Shown: positions 24,949-38,200 of the stretch, piece after piece | Position numbering within the stretch: the stretch's first letter is position 1 | How the letters are laid out: each line of letters begins with the position of its first letter | Assembly: GCF_000237925.1 (NCBI RefSeq) | Contig: NW_017386068.1 | Location: forward strand, 124,001-188,000 | DNA length: 64,000 nucleotides | Source of the DNA: Schistosoma mansoni | Taxonomy: Eukaryota; Platyhelminthes; Trematoda; Strigeidida; Schistosomatidae | Direction of reading: 5' to 3' | Translations under genes and position numbers: made by a program | Notes under the pieces: generated by a model | Databases searched by the model: none | What the model was told of the DNA's origin: nothing | The model's input: the letters and a program-made list of their open reading frames with translations, nothing else

Positions 24949-27900
24949 TATTTTAATTTAAAATTAAATGAAAATAGATTACAAAAGTTCAGTTTGATGA
25001 GAAAAATCAACCATTTATATGTTAAACAAACACTACCTAATTATAGTCAATAAAAATATTTCAAAAGGTTTAAGATATATATTGAGTTAACGAAATAATG
25101 ACCATCTATAGTTAAATCTACACTTAAATCCTTGGATATAAACCATTCATACCAAATCAAAGTTAAAACACTAGCTATAGATATTTATCCAAAACTGACT
25201 TCACTACATTGAAATGTAAGCAGAAGTTCATAGTACGTTGTGATGAGTAACCTATTTTACATAGCCATCATACTATTAAGACAGTTTTTCATCATATTAT
25301 TTTTGTAAATTACTTTAGTCTATTCACTTTAGTATTTTTTTAATATCATACATTTTATTGTACATCACAATGTCAATAATTCAAGTGAACAAGTGATAGA
25401 TACACTCATAGACAATTTAAGAATTATTTTTATTTACATTCTTTAACAGAATGAGTTATGGCTTATTTATTTACTTTCCTTTTAGTAAGTCTCTTAAATA
25501 TTTGTTTTTTCTGTAAACTTTTACGACTATTTTTTCGATTTAGATCTATCCTACAAGCATCTGGTAGAGTTTCTTATGGTTATACTTTTAAGTAATAAGA
25601 TCATTATTGCATACATCTTCAAATTTAGTTATGCACTAATAAGACTTATCTGTAATAATCAGCATAATTCATTTTTCCTATAACATTTAAGCTTTTTGAA
25701 TCAGTGAACTCAACATTCTGTTCAGTAATTTATTTTAATGATGTATATATCGATATATTTTATTCGTACTTGGTATATATACATGTTAATTCAGATTGAA
25801 ACTATATGTTTAAAGACTCACTGTAAAATAGAAATCAACTTGTCAAGTTATAGGCCAAATTAATAAACCTTGAACAGAATGGTCAAATACAACCAACATT
25901 AAAAGATATTTTAAGAATTTGGTACATATAAAGATGAACAGTCACATATAACAGTTACATAGCTCTTTTAAACATCGTATCACATCTTGGTGTTTATCCC
26001 ATTTACTTTCAAACGAGGATATTTTCCGCGAATATATATTTGAAATGTAATATCACTTCACCAAAACGATAATTCCAATCCATACATTCCACTAAAATTT
26101 GAAGAGAACTAGCCTTTTAGATGTAGATAAACTGGATAAAACTTTTTATCAAAAACGCATGTTGAAACTCCAAGTCTACGCTCACCTTAAAGGTAGACAA
26201 AAAAGTAAGACAATGTGTTACAAATGTGTCACCATAATTAAACTTTCAAAGCAACTGAAACCGTAATATTCAAGCATGATTCAACCACTACTTCTTAAAA
26301 ATTTTCAACAATATATATATGTATAAAAGTCTGTTTTCTGGAAGCTTTACATTAATATTACATGTTTAAAATCCTACTTATCTAACATCCTATTTGGTGG
26401 TATGTAGTTAAATGGTGAAATAGGTTTTCAAAGCTTTAAGGGGTCTTCATTTCAGACAAGCATGACCCTTATGTTAAGATAAGTCTATAAATCCAAATGA
26501 TTTCATAGACTACGGCGCTCCAAACATGTAGTGTCGATTTGCATGCCTAAGAAGATAGCCTTTGAATTTCTTGATGGTTCCGTAGCTATAAAAGAGTATT
26601 TGAATAGTTTTGCAATGGTTGAAGGTGTGCCAGTTACTATAATCAAAGTAATAATTTGAGTTCAAATTGGACACTGATTTTCAAACAACCGACCTTAGGC
26701 TTTATTAAACATTCCGTGTCTGTGACACCTTCATAAGTGAGGCTTGAAATGATCTGCTACATAAACGGATATACTAAAATTCTGTTTCTTGTTTTAAAGC
26801 TAGGCATGTATGTGTTTGCGATCTCGAGTATTTTTCCCGATCTTAGATATTTTTTTCTCATTATGTCTGAACACACACATCTCAAGTTATGAAGATTAAG
26901 GCTCCCTCGTTCAATACGCCACAAGTCATCCTACTCTGGTCTGACGACATGCAAGATTTAACCTTCACAAGCATGGCTTTACCGGCCCATGTCCCCAGTT
27001 CGTCGAACGAGTGAACTCACTACCTGGCGAGTTCAGTAGGTATGCTACACCCAGTATGACTGCCAGTTAGGTTTCAAGACTCTGGAAAACTTTGGAAAAG
27101 TCAGTCCTCAAATTTGAATTCATGATCAATCAGTAAAGGTCAGATCAATCCTTTTACAAAACAGTTTTAAGACACCGCACAGCAACAAAAATTTTGCTAA
27201 GAATTAGAGGACTGATCATTCAACGGCTTTCCGCAACTGCACTTGTTTAATCTTCCTCGTTATGTTCATATAGATCTCATTCAATTTCAGAGCAACGCAT
27301 CTGATCAACTACCATCATCAGTCAACTACATTCAGCAGATCTCCAGAGCCTTCAGCATCGAGGTTTATTCTGTCGAAGAAAAGCTTGAATAGGTTCAAAC
27401 AAAAATTCAGATCTTAAATACACCTTCACACGTTTTCTCAAGGTTCGGAATGACTTCCGGTGGCCTAGAGATCTATAAAAAGATTCATCACTCAAAACGT
27501 TTGCTCCCAGACAACGATAAAAGGCAAATAATTATTCATTTTGGTACCACGACACATACGGTAATTCGTCGCAGAACTTCAGAGGGCTTTGAGGTTTCCC
27601 CAGTTCTCAATGTGAATTCAAATGACCATGAGAAGGATCCGTTTCCTCGTTTACAGGTTTAAAATAGAAGGTCGATTATCACAAACAGTAAGATGTACGT
27701 TTACTTGAATCTAGGTTCACCCAAACCCATACACTGAACAAATCACCTGAATAAACCTGGTCAGTCATGCAGGGAAATCCCTTTAGGTCCTGGGTGATAA
27801 ACCATCAGTCACTCGACAGTAGCTCATCTTATGAAAAGTTGAGAATTTAAAGTAAAAGGCACTGAGTCGTACTACAGATGTGAACATCAAGAGTGGGATG

Positions 27901-30900
27901 CAGACAAACACGCCCGATGAATCCGAAACAGGTCGAGGGGCGCGTTCTGAATTTAACTGCTTGTCATTATATAATTTTATCGAAATGCCTGATCAAGTGT
28001 CATGCGTGGTACGAATCCTTGATGGTGGGTTCTCAACTAGTTAGTTACAATGCAAATAAGGAGACTAGCATCAGATGACAAATAACTGCCTAACTACTTG
28101 TTTCGAAGCCAAACCAGCTGCTAGAATGTTTAGAGCACACGACCAACATTTAGATTCCTTCCTATATGTTTTCAGATAAAATATAACTGAACAAACGACT
28201 GCATAAAGACTTGAAAATGGCCAACGAAACTGATCTCACTGTCCTTAAGTAGTTACTAACCTATGTTATATGTATCAGCCTGAACTACCGGTTGAAAAGA
28301 ATAGGACTACTACTGGGGAGTCACTGAGCCAGAAGAGATATGTATCCTCAAAACTTGTAACTATTCCCTGACATCGATATGTAGTCTTCAATAAAGTCTG
28401 TTTCACTTCAGTATTAATACGTATATATCTGGCAATCTTGACAAGGAAAGCATCATAATAGTGTGGGAGCTGATAAATGAGGTGTCTCGGACACATCTTA
28501 GCATTCAACCACAACAAGTAACAATGAAAACTATAATCTGAAGGTCCTATCGAAATGATATTTCATTTATGACGACTCCAGCGAGTGGTGTATCTTCATC
28601 CATTCGAAAAGCTACTGGAAAACTCGTCCATAGTCTAGTATGGTTAAACGAATCCGCATCGAGATGAACATCTTGAACAGGGTGTTCATCTTTCACAAAT
28701 TAGGAGAGTTTGTCAATGAAGTGGAAGTGACGAAATATTGGTGTTTTTTGATGTTGTGAAAATACCATAAGTTGTTTCTTCGCCGACATTTGTAAAGTCA
28801 CTGTGGAGGTATTAAAAACTAGTTTGGGTGTCGGAAAAATCGGAGGAAATACTTCACCAACTATTTTCATGTTCCCCAGACTCTCTGTATGATTCTTTCT
28901 GATAATGAATATGTTGTTTGATTCGGTTATTAATTATACTCAGTGTTGGTCTAAAGAATATTCCACTACCAATTAACTTGGTTGTGTTACAAATTTTGAA
29001 CGGGTTATACGTAGTATCCTTATAGACCTATCATCTCAATCGCAAGCCAAACACTGACAGAGTCTTTTTACAGCAGGACTGGCAATATTTGACCGTTTAA
29101 GAACCTTCATTTTGGAAATCATTGATTTCACTGTGTTTTGGATGTATTTGTTTGTAGTTGTAAGTTACAAGTTGATCAATTTATCCTGCTTCAGTAGAAG
29201 ACGAGAGTAAAATCTGGACGTAACAGTCTGCTGCTAGAAACGTGAGAGCCAGATTCAAACAAGCCATTGAACTTATTAAGTGAATTGTATTCCAGCTACG
29301 TGTAGATGCAGTAAAAAGTGTCAATAACCACAACCCCACACAACCCCTGCACCCACTACGGGATATGAAAAAAGGCCAGTCTAACAAGTTGTTATACACC
29401 ACAGCTATGAGTCTTTATCTAAAGCCAACAAATTTCATGAATTATATGTTATTGTCCAGGTACAGGGGTAATCATCTTCTGACTGACTGGAGATTCAAAC
29501 GTAGTTCACGTTGAATTATGTCCATCACAACTCTTCTCTTTACGCCTCAGCTCTTGCCCAGAAGATCGTGACACAGGGCAGCTACAATATTCATCTTTGA
29601 CCCTTGACCTGGATATCTCGTAGTTAAGTTCAGTAGTATCCATCTCTTGAGACGCGACTTTACGGTCATTATTTCTCAGTTCACTCACAAAATATTTTAC
29701 TTCAGCAAACTTATCTAGCCTAACTTTTGAAAGGCAGTAGGTTCAGGAACTTCCCCAATTAAAGTATTTCCTGTAGAATCTGAGGTTCAGTGAACTGTAG
29801 CACTTTTGAATAGTTTCAGCATCAACGCAACTGATCTTTTTCAAGCAATTTCCAAGAGAAGGAAAAATATCCGAATATGAAGTCCGTCTCTTATCATGAT
29901 AAAATTCTTGATACTGTTAAATTAAAACTGTTCAAGAAAACAACTCAATATTGGCGCAATATGAAAGCCTCAAAGATCAAACTAAACTTAGTATGTTCAA
30001 GCCCCACTTCAGTGTCCCAAGGATATTTCCTGCCACATAAACAGTTATATAAAAACACACTGAAGGGTATACACGGTAATAGTAAATGAATTGGTTTTAC
30101 TTAATATAAGGAGATATGGAGGAAGTAGCCACCTTGTCCGACGACTAAGTGAGCATTATTGTCCATGAGCTGGTTTAAATGGGCAACAGAAATAGGGTAT
30201 ATTTATATTGGCATCTTTCAAAATGGTATTTAGATTACTTGAATGTGACATAACTGGACAGAGTCGACATTCATGTCCCTATCAATAAAGTGACTATTAT
30301 GCTGACAATGGAGAAGGCTGTTAGTAAGAAGTTTGTGCTTCGTTTTGTTCAGAGGTTGAGAAGTCTGTGAATTCGAAAATGACTACTCAGAATGAATCAA
30401 GAGTTTCCTGTGAGGTTGAGACACAACCTGATAAGGATTCTTGACTGAGTGCATCAGCTAACTACTATACAGTAGATCTAATATGATTAGAATGAATGCA
30501 AAATGTTCACAGAATCATTCATGTCTAAGAATTCCCTGTTAATATAGTCGTGCCAAGGTCATTAGGAACTTTAGATACTGAAAAGCCAAAATATTAGATG
30601 AGACCCACTTCTGGCTTCTTACACACGCAACCAGTATAATCACTACAACTGAGCTTACACACTTAAACACCGAACCATACTCACTCCTGTTTATAGAGCA
30701 GTGTCACTAGCAAGCACTTACTGAAATAATAACTTCTGATGGTGGTACTAGGCTTGAAAGAGAAGTTTTCGATCAGGATAGCGGCCTAACACTTTACGAC
30801 TGGACTTCAAAGTCGGGCAGAAAGCAATGAACTTACTTTCTACTCCTTAAAGCGTATGTTCTTTACGTATGAAATTTTCGAAACTACATACACAACTGGG

Positions 30901-31650
30901 TGATTTCTCCCTAAATATGTAGTTGATCGAGTGGTGTCTAGGTTTTCTGTAAATAAAGATGTCTTCAGGATCAAAACTACACATCATTAGCCTGTTCACT
31001 AATGTTTCGACTACTTTTTGACAGCTTGTAGAGTGTAAACATTGTGTTCCGTCCTTTAAATGATAAGAATATTCTGGGACGCATCGATAAACAAGTCACA
31101 AAATTATCTTGACGGTACGGGTTCAGGCTCCGAGCGTAATATCTAAAGTCAACCTATCTTCACCTTTCGTAATATAGGCGACTCAGAAGTATCGCCTACT
31201 TCCCGCAAAAAGTTTGCTACATTTTTAAGACCACCAGAAACATGTACAAACAGTAAGATCTTAAACAAAGTACTATTTACCATTCTTTATCTTGTTATTT
31301 AGTACTAGGGTGGAACGATGACCGTCGTGGAGAAGAAGACCTAGTTTAATACAATATATCACAAATTTTACCACAGATACTGAGGCCGCTGATAAACTTA
31401 AGAGTTTGGCAGACCAATTTCGTTCAAAGATTATTAAGAAAGTACTACAGCATACTGAATGACAACCAACATAAGCCCTTAAATTTTTTACTGAGGTACG
31501 AATATGAATATTACACTGGATCACTTAAGACAAACTCGCGCGCTATTCAAAGTAGGCAGTGGTGTTTGTCGTCGCTCAGTAAATCTTTTAGTTTCGATTG
31601 TGTCCTGACATGTGATAGTTCCTTTTATGCCTTACTAAAGTAAATTTTCA
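24949..31650. other. long unassigned stretch, decayed repeats likely
   Basis: The part to about 26350 is plain AT-rich DNA. From about 26400 to 31650 the base composition is more balanced and frames are short and broken, as in old mobile-element DNA. A block near 26890-27400 translates to fragments reminiscent of the C-terminal end of CR1-like LINEs, but too weakly to call. A degenerate Sm-alpha-like hammerhead block lies near 27860-27965. I found no host exon. Confidence 0.35.
27860..27965 (+). repeat. strongly decayed Sm-alpha-like SINE fragment
   Basis: The order AAGGCACTGAGTCGTAC, GATGCAGACAAACACGCCCG, then a CGATGAATCC-type core and a GCGCGTTCTG segment follows the Sm-alpha layout. The core bases and cleavage site are altered, so this is a fossil copy. 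Confidence 0.5.
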
Positions 31651-31679
31651 TCTACAGTAACGTGAAAGTTATGGCCTGT

Positions 31680-34300
31680 TGTGTTCTGTGTCGGTCACTT
31701 TTACAGGTTACAGCACCGGACTCACACTGGTTGCATATCAGCGATGTCGCAAGCCTTGATCACGTCAGATGCATTAAGCACGCTACTTTATAAAGCCTTT
31801 GCTGATTTTTGCAGTGAGCCTTACACATCTAAAACTCCATCCTCAGATAAACAGCCAGCAGCAGATGCTTTAGTACCTGTCATATTACGAAAACCGAGAA
31901 GCGTTATCATGGATCCAGCTTTGGATCCAAATAAAATATGATGTAAGAGTCGGAAAAACACAAATGTAGGCGACGCCGCAAGAGAAAAGAAAAAGTGTAC
32001 AAAGAAGAAACAAATTACAGAGAGATCCAAAATATGTGAGTCGGCAGACCCGTCAACAGAATCTCTCATCAACACAAAACAGAACACGCAGGAGCAAAGT
32101 CTGTACTTTGAGGAAGATTTGGCTAAGAAGCAATAAATTTAACTATTGACTAAAAGTAGCACTTACAGAATTAAGTGAAAAAAGTAAGACCAGCGCATAT
32201 TTTTCGAAACTGATCTGCGGAATTGAGGAGAGTTTAGAAAAAAGCTCAAAGCCTATGAAGACATATCTCTTAGAGAGGTCAGTAATTCGCCACAAGTAAA
32301 AAGAGTCTTCCGAAAAAGAACTAAACTCTAGATATGAACTCAATCTAAGCCATGTCAATTCCCTTATGGGAAAGCTACTTCCTGGAATAGTAACAGGAGT
32401 CAGTATTCATAAGCTTTTCAGAATGGGACAGAAAGTGGGTTCAAAAAGCACCCGAGTAAGCTGTCTCTTGAAAGCTGCTTGTATCACCGCCGACGAGCGC
32501 GACCTAATATTGGAATATTCAATCAAACTGGCTGGATTCAGAATATATGTAAGTGCTGATCTCAGCTTGGTCGATCGTATTAGGGGACGATTGGTAAAAG
32601 CAGCAATAAATGAGCGTCGTCGGAACGGTTCAGAGCAAAATGATCCACACACCACTCTAGGTAGAACGAGAAAGCCCTTCATAAAGTTAAAGGTATGCTA
32701 GACATATGCTCATAGCATACCAAATAAAATGGTGGAGGTCAAAAACGTGGCGGACACAGAAGACCCCGATGTCAATGCCATCTCAGAAACATGACTAACA
32801 TCAAAAGTGTGTTATAGAGAAACTGATTTGCTTGGTTTGTTATTTTGTACGTCTTAAAGGACAAAAACGTAGGATTTGTTTGATTACCCTATAAATGAAA
32901 AATACCTTGACCATATGAGCCTTCAAGACAGTGGTGCATGACCCAGGGACATGTAAGTTGGCACGCTGCCGGCTGAAATCCAAAGTCCAAGACATTAAAT
33001 TAGTTGTAGTACACCGCAGTTCATAATGTGTAATGAATCCCTTCCCCGTAAATAAGTTGAAATCTTGTTTAAATAAGTGTAGAAGCCTTATAGTAGTTGA
33101 GTCTTATGTACCCTCTATTGATTGGGGAAGCATAGAGGCAGGGTCGCGAAGAACGTCTTTTGACCATGAATTATTAGAGACCGCAATCATCCTAGAACAA
33201 TGTAGATTCCTACAGATATGACCTACGATACTCCTTATCTGTCTTAGACTTGGTCTAAACGCACGGTCATGATGTCAGTCGATAACGGAGCAACAGAAAT
33301 GACAGTTCTCGTACATCAGTTACATAACAAACAACACCACTAGATTCCCGGGTTAATTATGGAGGAGAGTGGACCTAAAATGATAGAGAAAGACAAGGAC
33401 AAAGAGGGTTATTTAGAAACAGTTTTCACTAAGGAGCTTCTTCTAGACAAAGGACCACATTCAAATACAAAGTCATTGAATGGGCTACTCACTGTGGACT
33501 TTGATAGAGACGACGTACTAAGAGATCTAAGCACTTAAGACTAAGAAAAATCAGCAAAGTGGGATTAAAAATACAAAAAGAATACATGATACAAATTGTA
33601 TAGCGCTTCGCTGCATGGCTGACCACAATATTCAACACGTCACTTGTTCAAGGTGGGTTGCTACGGGCCGGAAGAATGCATTTGTCACTACTGTTCATAA
33701 GACAGGGTCAAGGCGACTTCTTTCGAGCTAAAAACCTGTCATCCTCACCAGCGTCGCATTTAGAATTTTGTAAAGAATAGTCAAAAGGCCATAATTACCT
33801 TCATGGAAATCAACAACTTGTTTAACAGTGAACAACATGACTTTACGAAGGCTTAGATTTGCACAAAAAATCTGTTTACAGGAAGAGAAGTTGGTATGGC
33901 TGCTAGGTTGTGGAAACTCAATGCATGCTGTCTAGGTCCCTTACTTCTCATGCTATATGTAAATGAACTAGTAAGTATCGTCAAGCCCCTACACGCTGAT
34001 TATGTAAAAATTTGATGGAAAATAACAAACGATGCAGATGTGTGCATCCGCTTAGACGTTCTGATCAGCTTGTTCAAAAAATTGCTGATAATTGTCAACC
34101 CGCAAAGTGTTTCTGTATGCATACTGGGGATACAAAAGCGAATCCGTAAAGGATTGGAAAGAGTCCATGCCCGTAGGTCGGTCTCACTATGGGGAGACAG
34201 TGAGCCACAGTCTTAAGACCATGACCCACCGCCATGCGGTTGTTGCTAAGATGTTCATAACCCTATGAATCTTAAAGCAGACATGTATCAAGTTGGATAC
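31680..34300 (+). mobile_element. decayed CR1-like LINE (SR1-type)
   Basis: Three parts lie in order. An ORF1-like frame (32366-32701) has a VSADLSLVDRIRGRLVKAAINERRRNG region like CR1 ORF1 proteins. The apurinic endonuclease region (about 32700-33220) translates to NKMVEV...DPDVNAISET...LTSKVCYRETDL and later IDWGSIEAGSR...SFDHELLE. The reverse transcriptase region (about 33540-34170) gives ITFMEINNLFNSEQHDFTKA and GPLLLMLYVNELVSIVKP, with YV in place of the catalytic YADD-type motif. There are many in-frame stops and shifts, so the copy is long dead. It runs on the same strand as RBX1 and ends about 400 bp before the RBX1 start. Confidence 0.85.
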
Positions 34301-34686
34301 TAGTATTTTCACAACAATATACACAATTAGTGAAATCCAATATTGCAAACAGTCTGAGCTGCAAACCTCTGTTTATAAGGTGAATCATACATCTCGTAAA
34401 AAATCAAGGAGGGCGGCTGCCTGTTCGATTCCAGAGCTCCGGGACAAAATAACAGTGGCATACTAGTTTCCAATAACTTTTATCAACTCTTGGAGCCTGT
34501 TATCCGAAGTAGTGTCCCTACCTTCAAATGACTAATACTAGAGGATACTCAAAATTCTCAGAATCTTACTAGAAATAGAAAGATATGGATCACAGATCTT
34601 CTGTCGACAATGCTCGAATCGAATAGAAGTCAAACTAGGTGTTGGTTTGTTCAGTATTGCTGACAAATGCGGCAAGTTTGAAAGGT

Positions 34687-34692
34687 CTTCAG
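34687..34692 (+). promoter_or_regulatory. possible splice acceptor just before the RBX1 start
   Basis: CTTCAG lies six bases before the RBX1 ATG. If the schistosome spliced leader, which ends in AUG, joined here, its AUG would be in frame with RBX1 (six intervening bases). The pyrimidine tract is weak, so this is only a possibility. Confidence 0.25.
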
Positions 34693-34698
34693 CGCGCG

Positions 34699-35140
<442 letters not shown>

Positions 35141-35194
35141 GTGGACCTGGTGATTATTTTTTGACTTGTCAGTTACGGTTGTACCTGTTCAGAT

Positions 35195-35200
35195 AATAAA
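35195..35200 (+). promoter_or_regulatory. poly(A) signal between RBX1 and LAMTOR1
   Basis: An AATAAA hexamer 54 bases after the RBX1 stop and 74 bases before the LAMTOR1 ATG fits the 3'-end signal of RBX1. Its closeness to the next gene is what suggests an operon-like pair. Confidence 0.7.
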
Positions 35201-35263
35201 ATCATTAGACACAACGTTGTTCTTTTTTATTACTTTTGTAACGTTCTCTACAATAATGCAATG

Positions 35264-35269
35264 TTTTAG
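35264..35269 (+). promoter_or_regulatory. candidate trans-splice acceptor before LAMTOR1
   Basis: TTTTAG ends four bases before the LAMTOR1 ATG and about 64 bases after the RBX1 poly(A) signal. A T-rich run lies between the two signals. In flatworm operons a spliced leader is added at such a site. If the leader AUG were used it would be out of frame with LAMTOR1 and would stop within exon 1. Confidence 0.45.
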
Positions 35270-35273
35270 ACGC

Positions 35274-38200
35274 ATGGGGAGTTGGTGCTGTGGTCTTTGT
35301 GCAAATTCAGGAAGTGACGAAGTGAGTACTGAACGGTTTTAAAACAATTTGGAGAAAACTTTTTGTTTATTTCGAGTAATCGTTTTTCTAGCCCAGCCAA
35401 ATGCTATTAAGGTTGTATGTTTCATTGCTTAAGACAGAATTCTTAAGTTGTTGTACTTAGCGTGAAATGTTATCATACGATATAGTCTCAGAACTCAACA
35501 GTAGTACACAAACAATTCAGAGTGAAACACTATGAGTAATCGAAGTAAGTTCAAATCATAGATTTGCAGTTGTCGGTAACTTTGTTTTAATCCACCTGTT
35601 TCCAAGATGTTCACAATTATTCAGAACCGGATCACTATGATTTTCTATTAGATTTCGCACTAATGTACTCTTCCAATTGCTTTGCGTATAAGTTGACACC
35701 CATATAATAAGTGACGTTAGATCACTGAATGATAGCTTGCAGCAAATAGCTTACATAAAAAATATTGATTGGTGAGATATCCACCTTATCTTTCTTCAGC
35801 AGATTTTGGCAAATAAGTACTATCATACAGTTCTAGCGATGTCTTTTGTACATGAAGATATCTGACTGTTAGTAATGCACTGATAGCCTATCAATCCAGA
35901 GATGATCCAATGGCTATATCACAATAATAAGGGCGTTCTACTTTAAATCTCTCAGTTGTTTTAAATATTTTAGTCAACCATCATGCAAAATAATCTAGTA
36001 GGTCCATGATCTATACTTTTTATGTTTCCAAGTGCTATGGATCTACTTTTGATTGTAATACACTTTTATCTAGCTCCTGAAGTGCCCGAATGACGTACTA
36101 CTGTTGAGAAGAGGAGCGAAAAATATTCAGTCTTATGAACACTTCAATAACAACAGTGTTTAAAGTGGATTTACAACCACGAACTACAGTATTTCGCTTC
36201 GTAGTTGATTGATACATGCCTATTTTGCTAGTAGAGAAAGGAAGATCATGTGATTTATTGTATGTCCTTGATACATGTGAATTTTAGTTCATTTCTACTT
36301 ATTTTCTCTTGCTGTGCTGTGACAAAGTGTGGCTTTTCGAATCAATGCACTTATTTGCTACTTTACATTGATATATTGGGTAGTCGGACCACCTCTTTGA
36401 CCTTGTATTATTCAGGATAGATATTATGTCTGTTGTGTTGTGTAGTAGATTACCTGGATCAGACTAAAGTAATTGGGCAGTGATTACTAATGAAAACCCT
36501 ACTATTGAATTAAAGCTCTTAAAAATACTCGTATTAAAAGACACCACAGATAGTCGAATCATTAAGTCATTATTACGTTGCTAAATGGCACTTTTACACT
36601 CAGTATAAAGGGAAATATTAGGACTTGTAGACAGTATGATATGTTGTCATGCAATGAAAGTTACTGTACACCTAATAGGTTTAGCACCTCAGATATCAGA
36701 TAATTTCCCACTCGTTATGATAACCTACTACTGTTCATTAATAACTAAGTTCTGCCGTGAAAAATCATTCGAGTCCTACCGATGTGAACCAAATGCGGTA
36801 CAAGCAATCCTCTCAAATACAGTACGGTTTAAAAACTTTAATTGCATTCATTAGTCATCAGAGTCATCTTTTATGTAAGGCATAATGCATGTGTTGCTGG
36901 TCTTCACGTTCCGCCGAAAAATATATTCACTTTTATTTAAGGGTTCATGAGCTACGTTGTAAGGATAGTATGAACTTCAGATTGTTCTAGGATTCACTTT
37001 TTTGTGAGATGTAAATATAGAACAGTACATAATATCAGTTAAATCTAGACATTAAAGAATCTATGGTTCAGTTATGAGAGGATAAATATCGCAGGAAAAG
37101 TATCACTAAAATCAAGAGGACGTTAAAAAGAAAAGGCTTAAGAATTGTTGGATGGTAAACAGATGGATACAAAAATGGTGTGTTCACTATCCTAATCAAG
37201 GTTAAATAGATCCATATTTATATTAACGATACCTAAGGTCTACAAACTCTAAGAGAAGAATCTTCAGATACGCAAACCACTCAGACGTTCACTCATTGGC
37301 TTCATCAATACATACTATATTTTCCTTTGCCTAACTTGGATATTCTTATCTCACCTATACTCCGACCAGCATAAGATTATTTTCTAACCAATAGTGCGAC
37401 GAATGAACCATTATACATTACTCTAGCTAATTGCTACCCGTCTTTCAGTTAGTCACCAATCGCCTAATAATCACTTGATATAAATAAGACCAAGTACATA
37501 ATTATGTCTGTGTTTCGTGCAATTGTTTTAATCACAGTATACATTGGTGACCTAAGACTAAAGTTCCAGTCATTCTATCATTGCTTCGTACTTACTCTAG
37601 ATTCTAGGTCGTTGTCGTACATCTAAGACGATTTGTTAATTAGGTAGAAAAGACTGATATATTTGTACTTACTCAAACTAGAGGTCAAAGGTGTTTTCAA
37701 GATTATGCGGTTAATTGTGTATTATTAATTAAAAAGGTTCTGTAGCAACTTTTGAACACCAGTTCACTTATCATTTTCACCTTGTATGTTGTCATTGTTT
37801 ATTATATTCATACTATTGTATTTATTCGGTTGATTTTATTGATGCAAGTTTAGGATGAGGAGGCTGAACGTCAGAGACTAATTCCAAGCCCTCAGCTTTC
37901 ATACGATGGGACACAGCAGCCATATAGGAAGGTATACAAATTTTTAACTCAATTGCTATGCTCTGCTGTTGAGTTGTGTATGGGATGTAATTTTACTATT
38001 TCCTTGCTAACTATTGGTCTTTTCGTAGATCATTCGTACCTGCTGTCTTAGTGAAGTGGCCGAGGTTGCACAACATGATGACCCAGTCGAGTTTATTGGC
38101 TGGGACACTCGTTCCTTTATGTCCCACCACACTAAAAACGTCAACTGGATAACAGCAAGACTAAAAGTAGCAATTTGGCGTCTTAAGGTAAACCCGAACT

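Noticed and set aside
38029-38187. A 53-codon open exon-like segment between TAG and GTAAAC in LAMTOR1 intron 2.
   Set aside because: It lies inside the 600-bp repeat that also occurs in reverse at 46045-46660, its translation has no LAMTOR1 similarity, and its length (159 nt) would not cure the phase mismatch.
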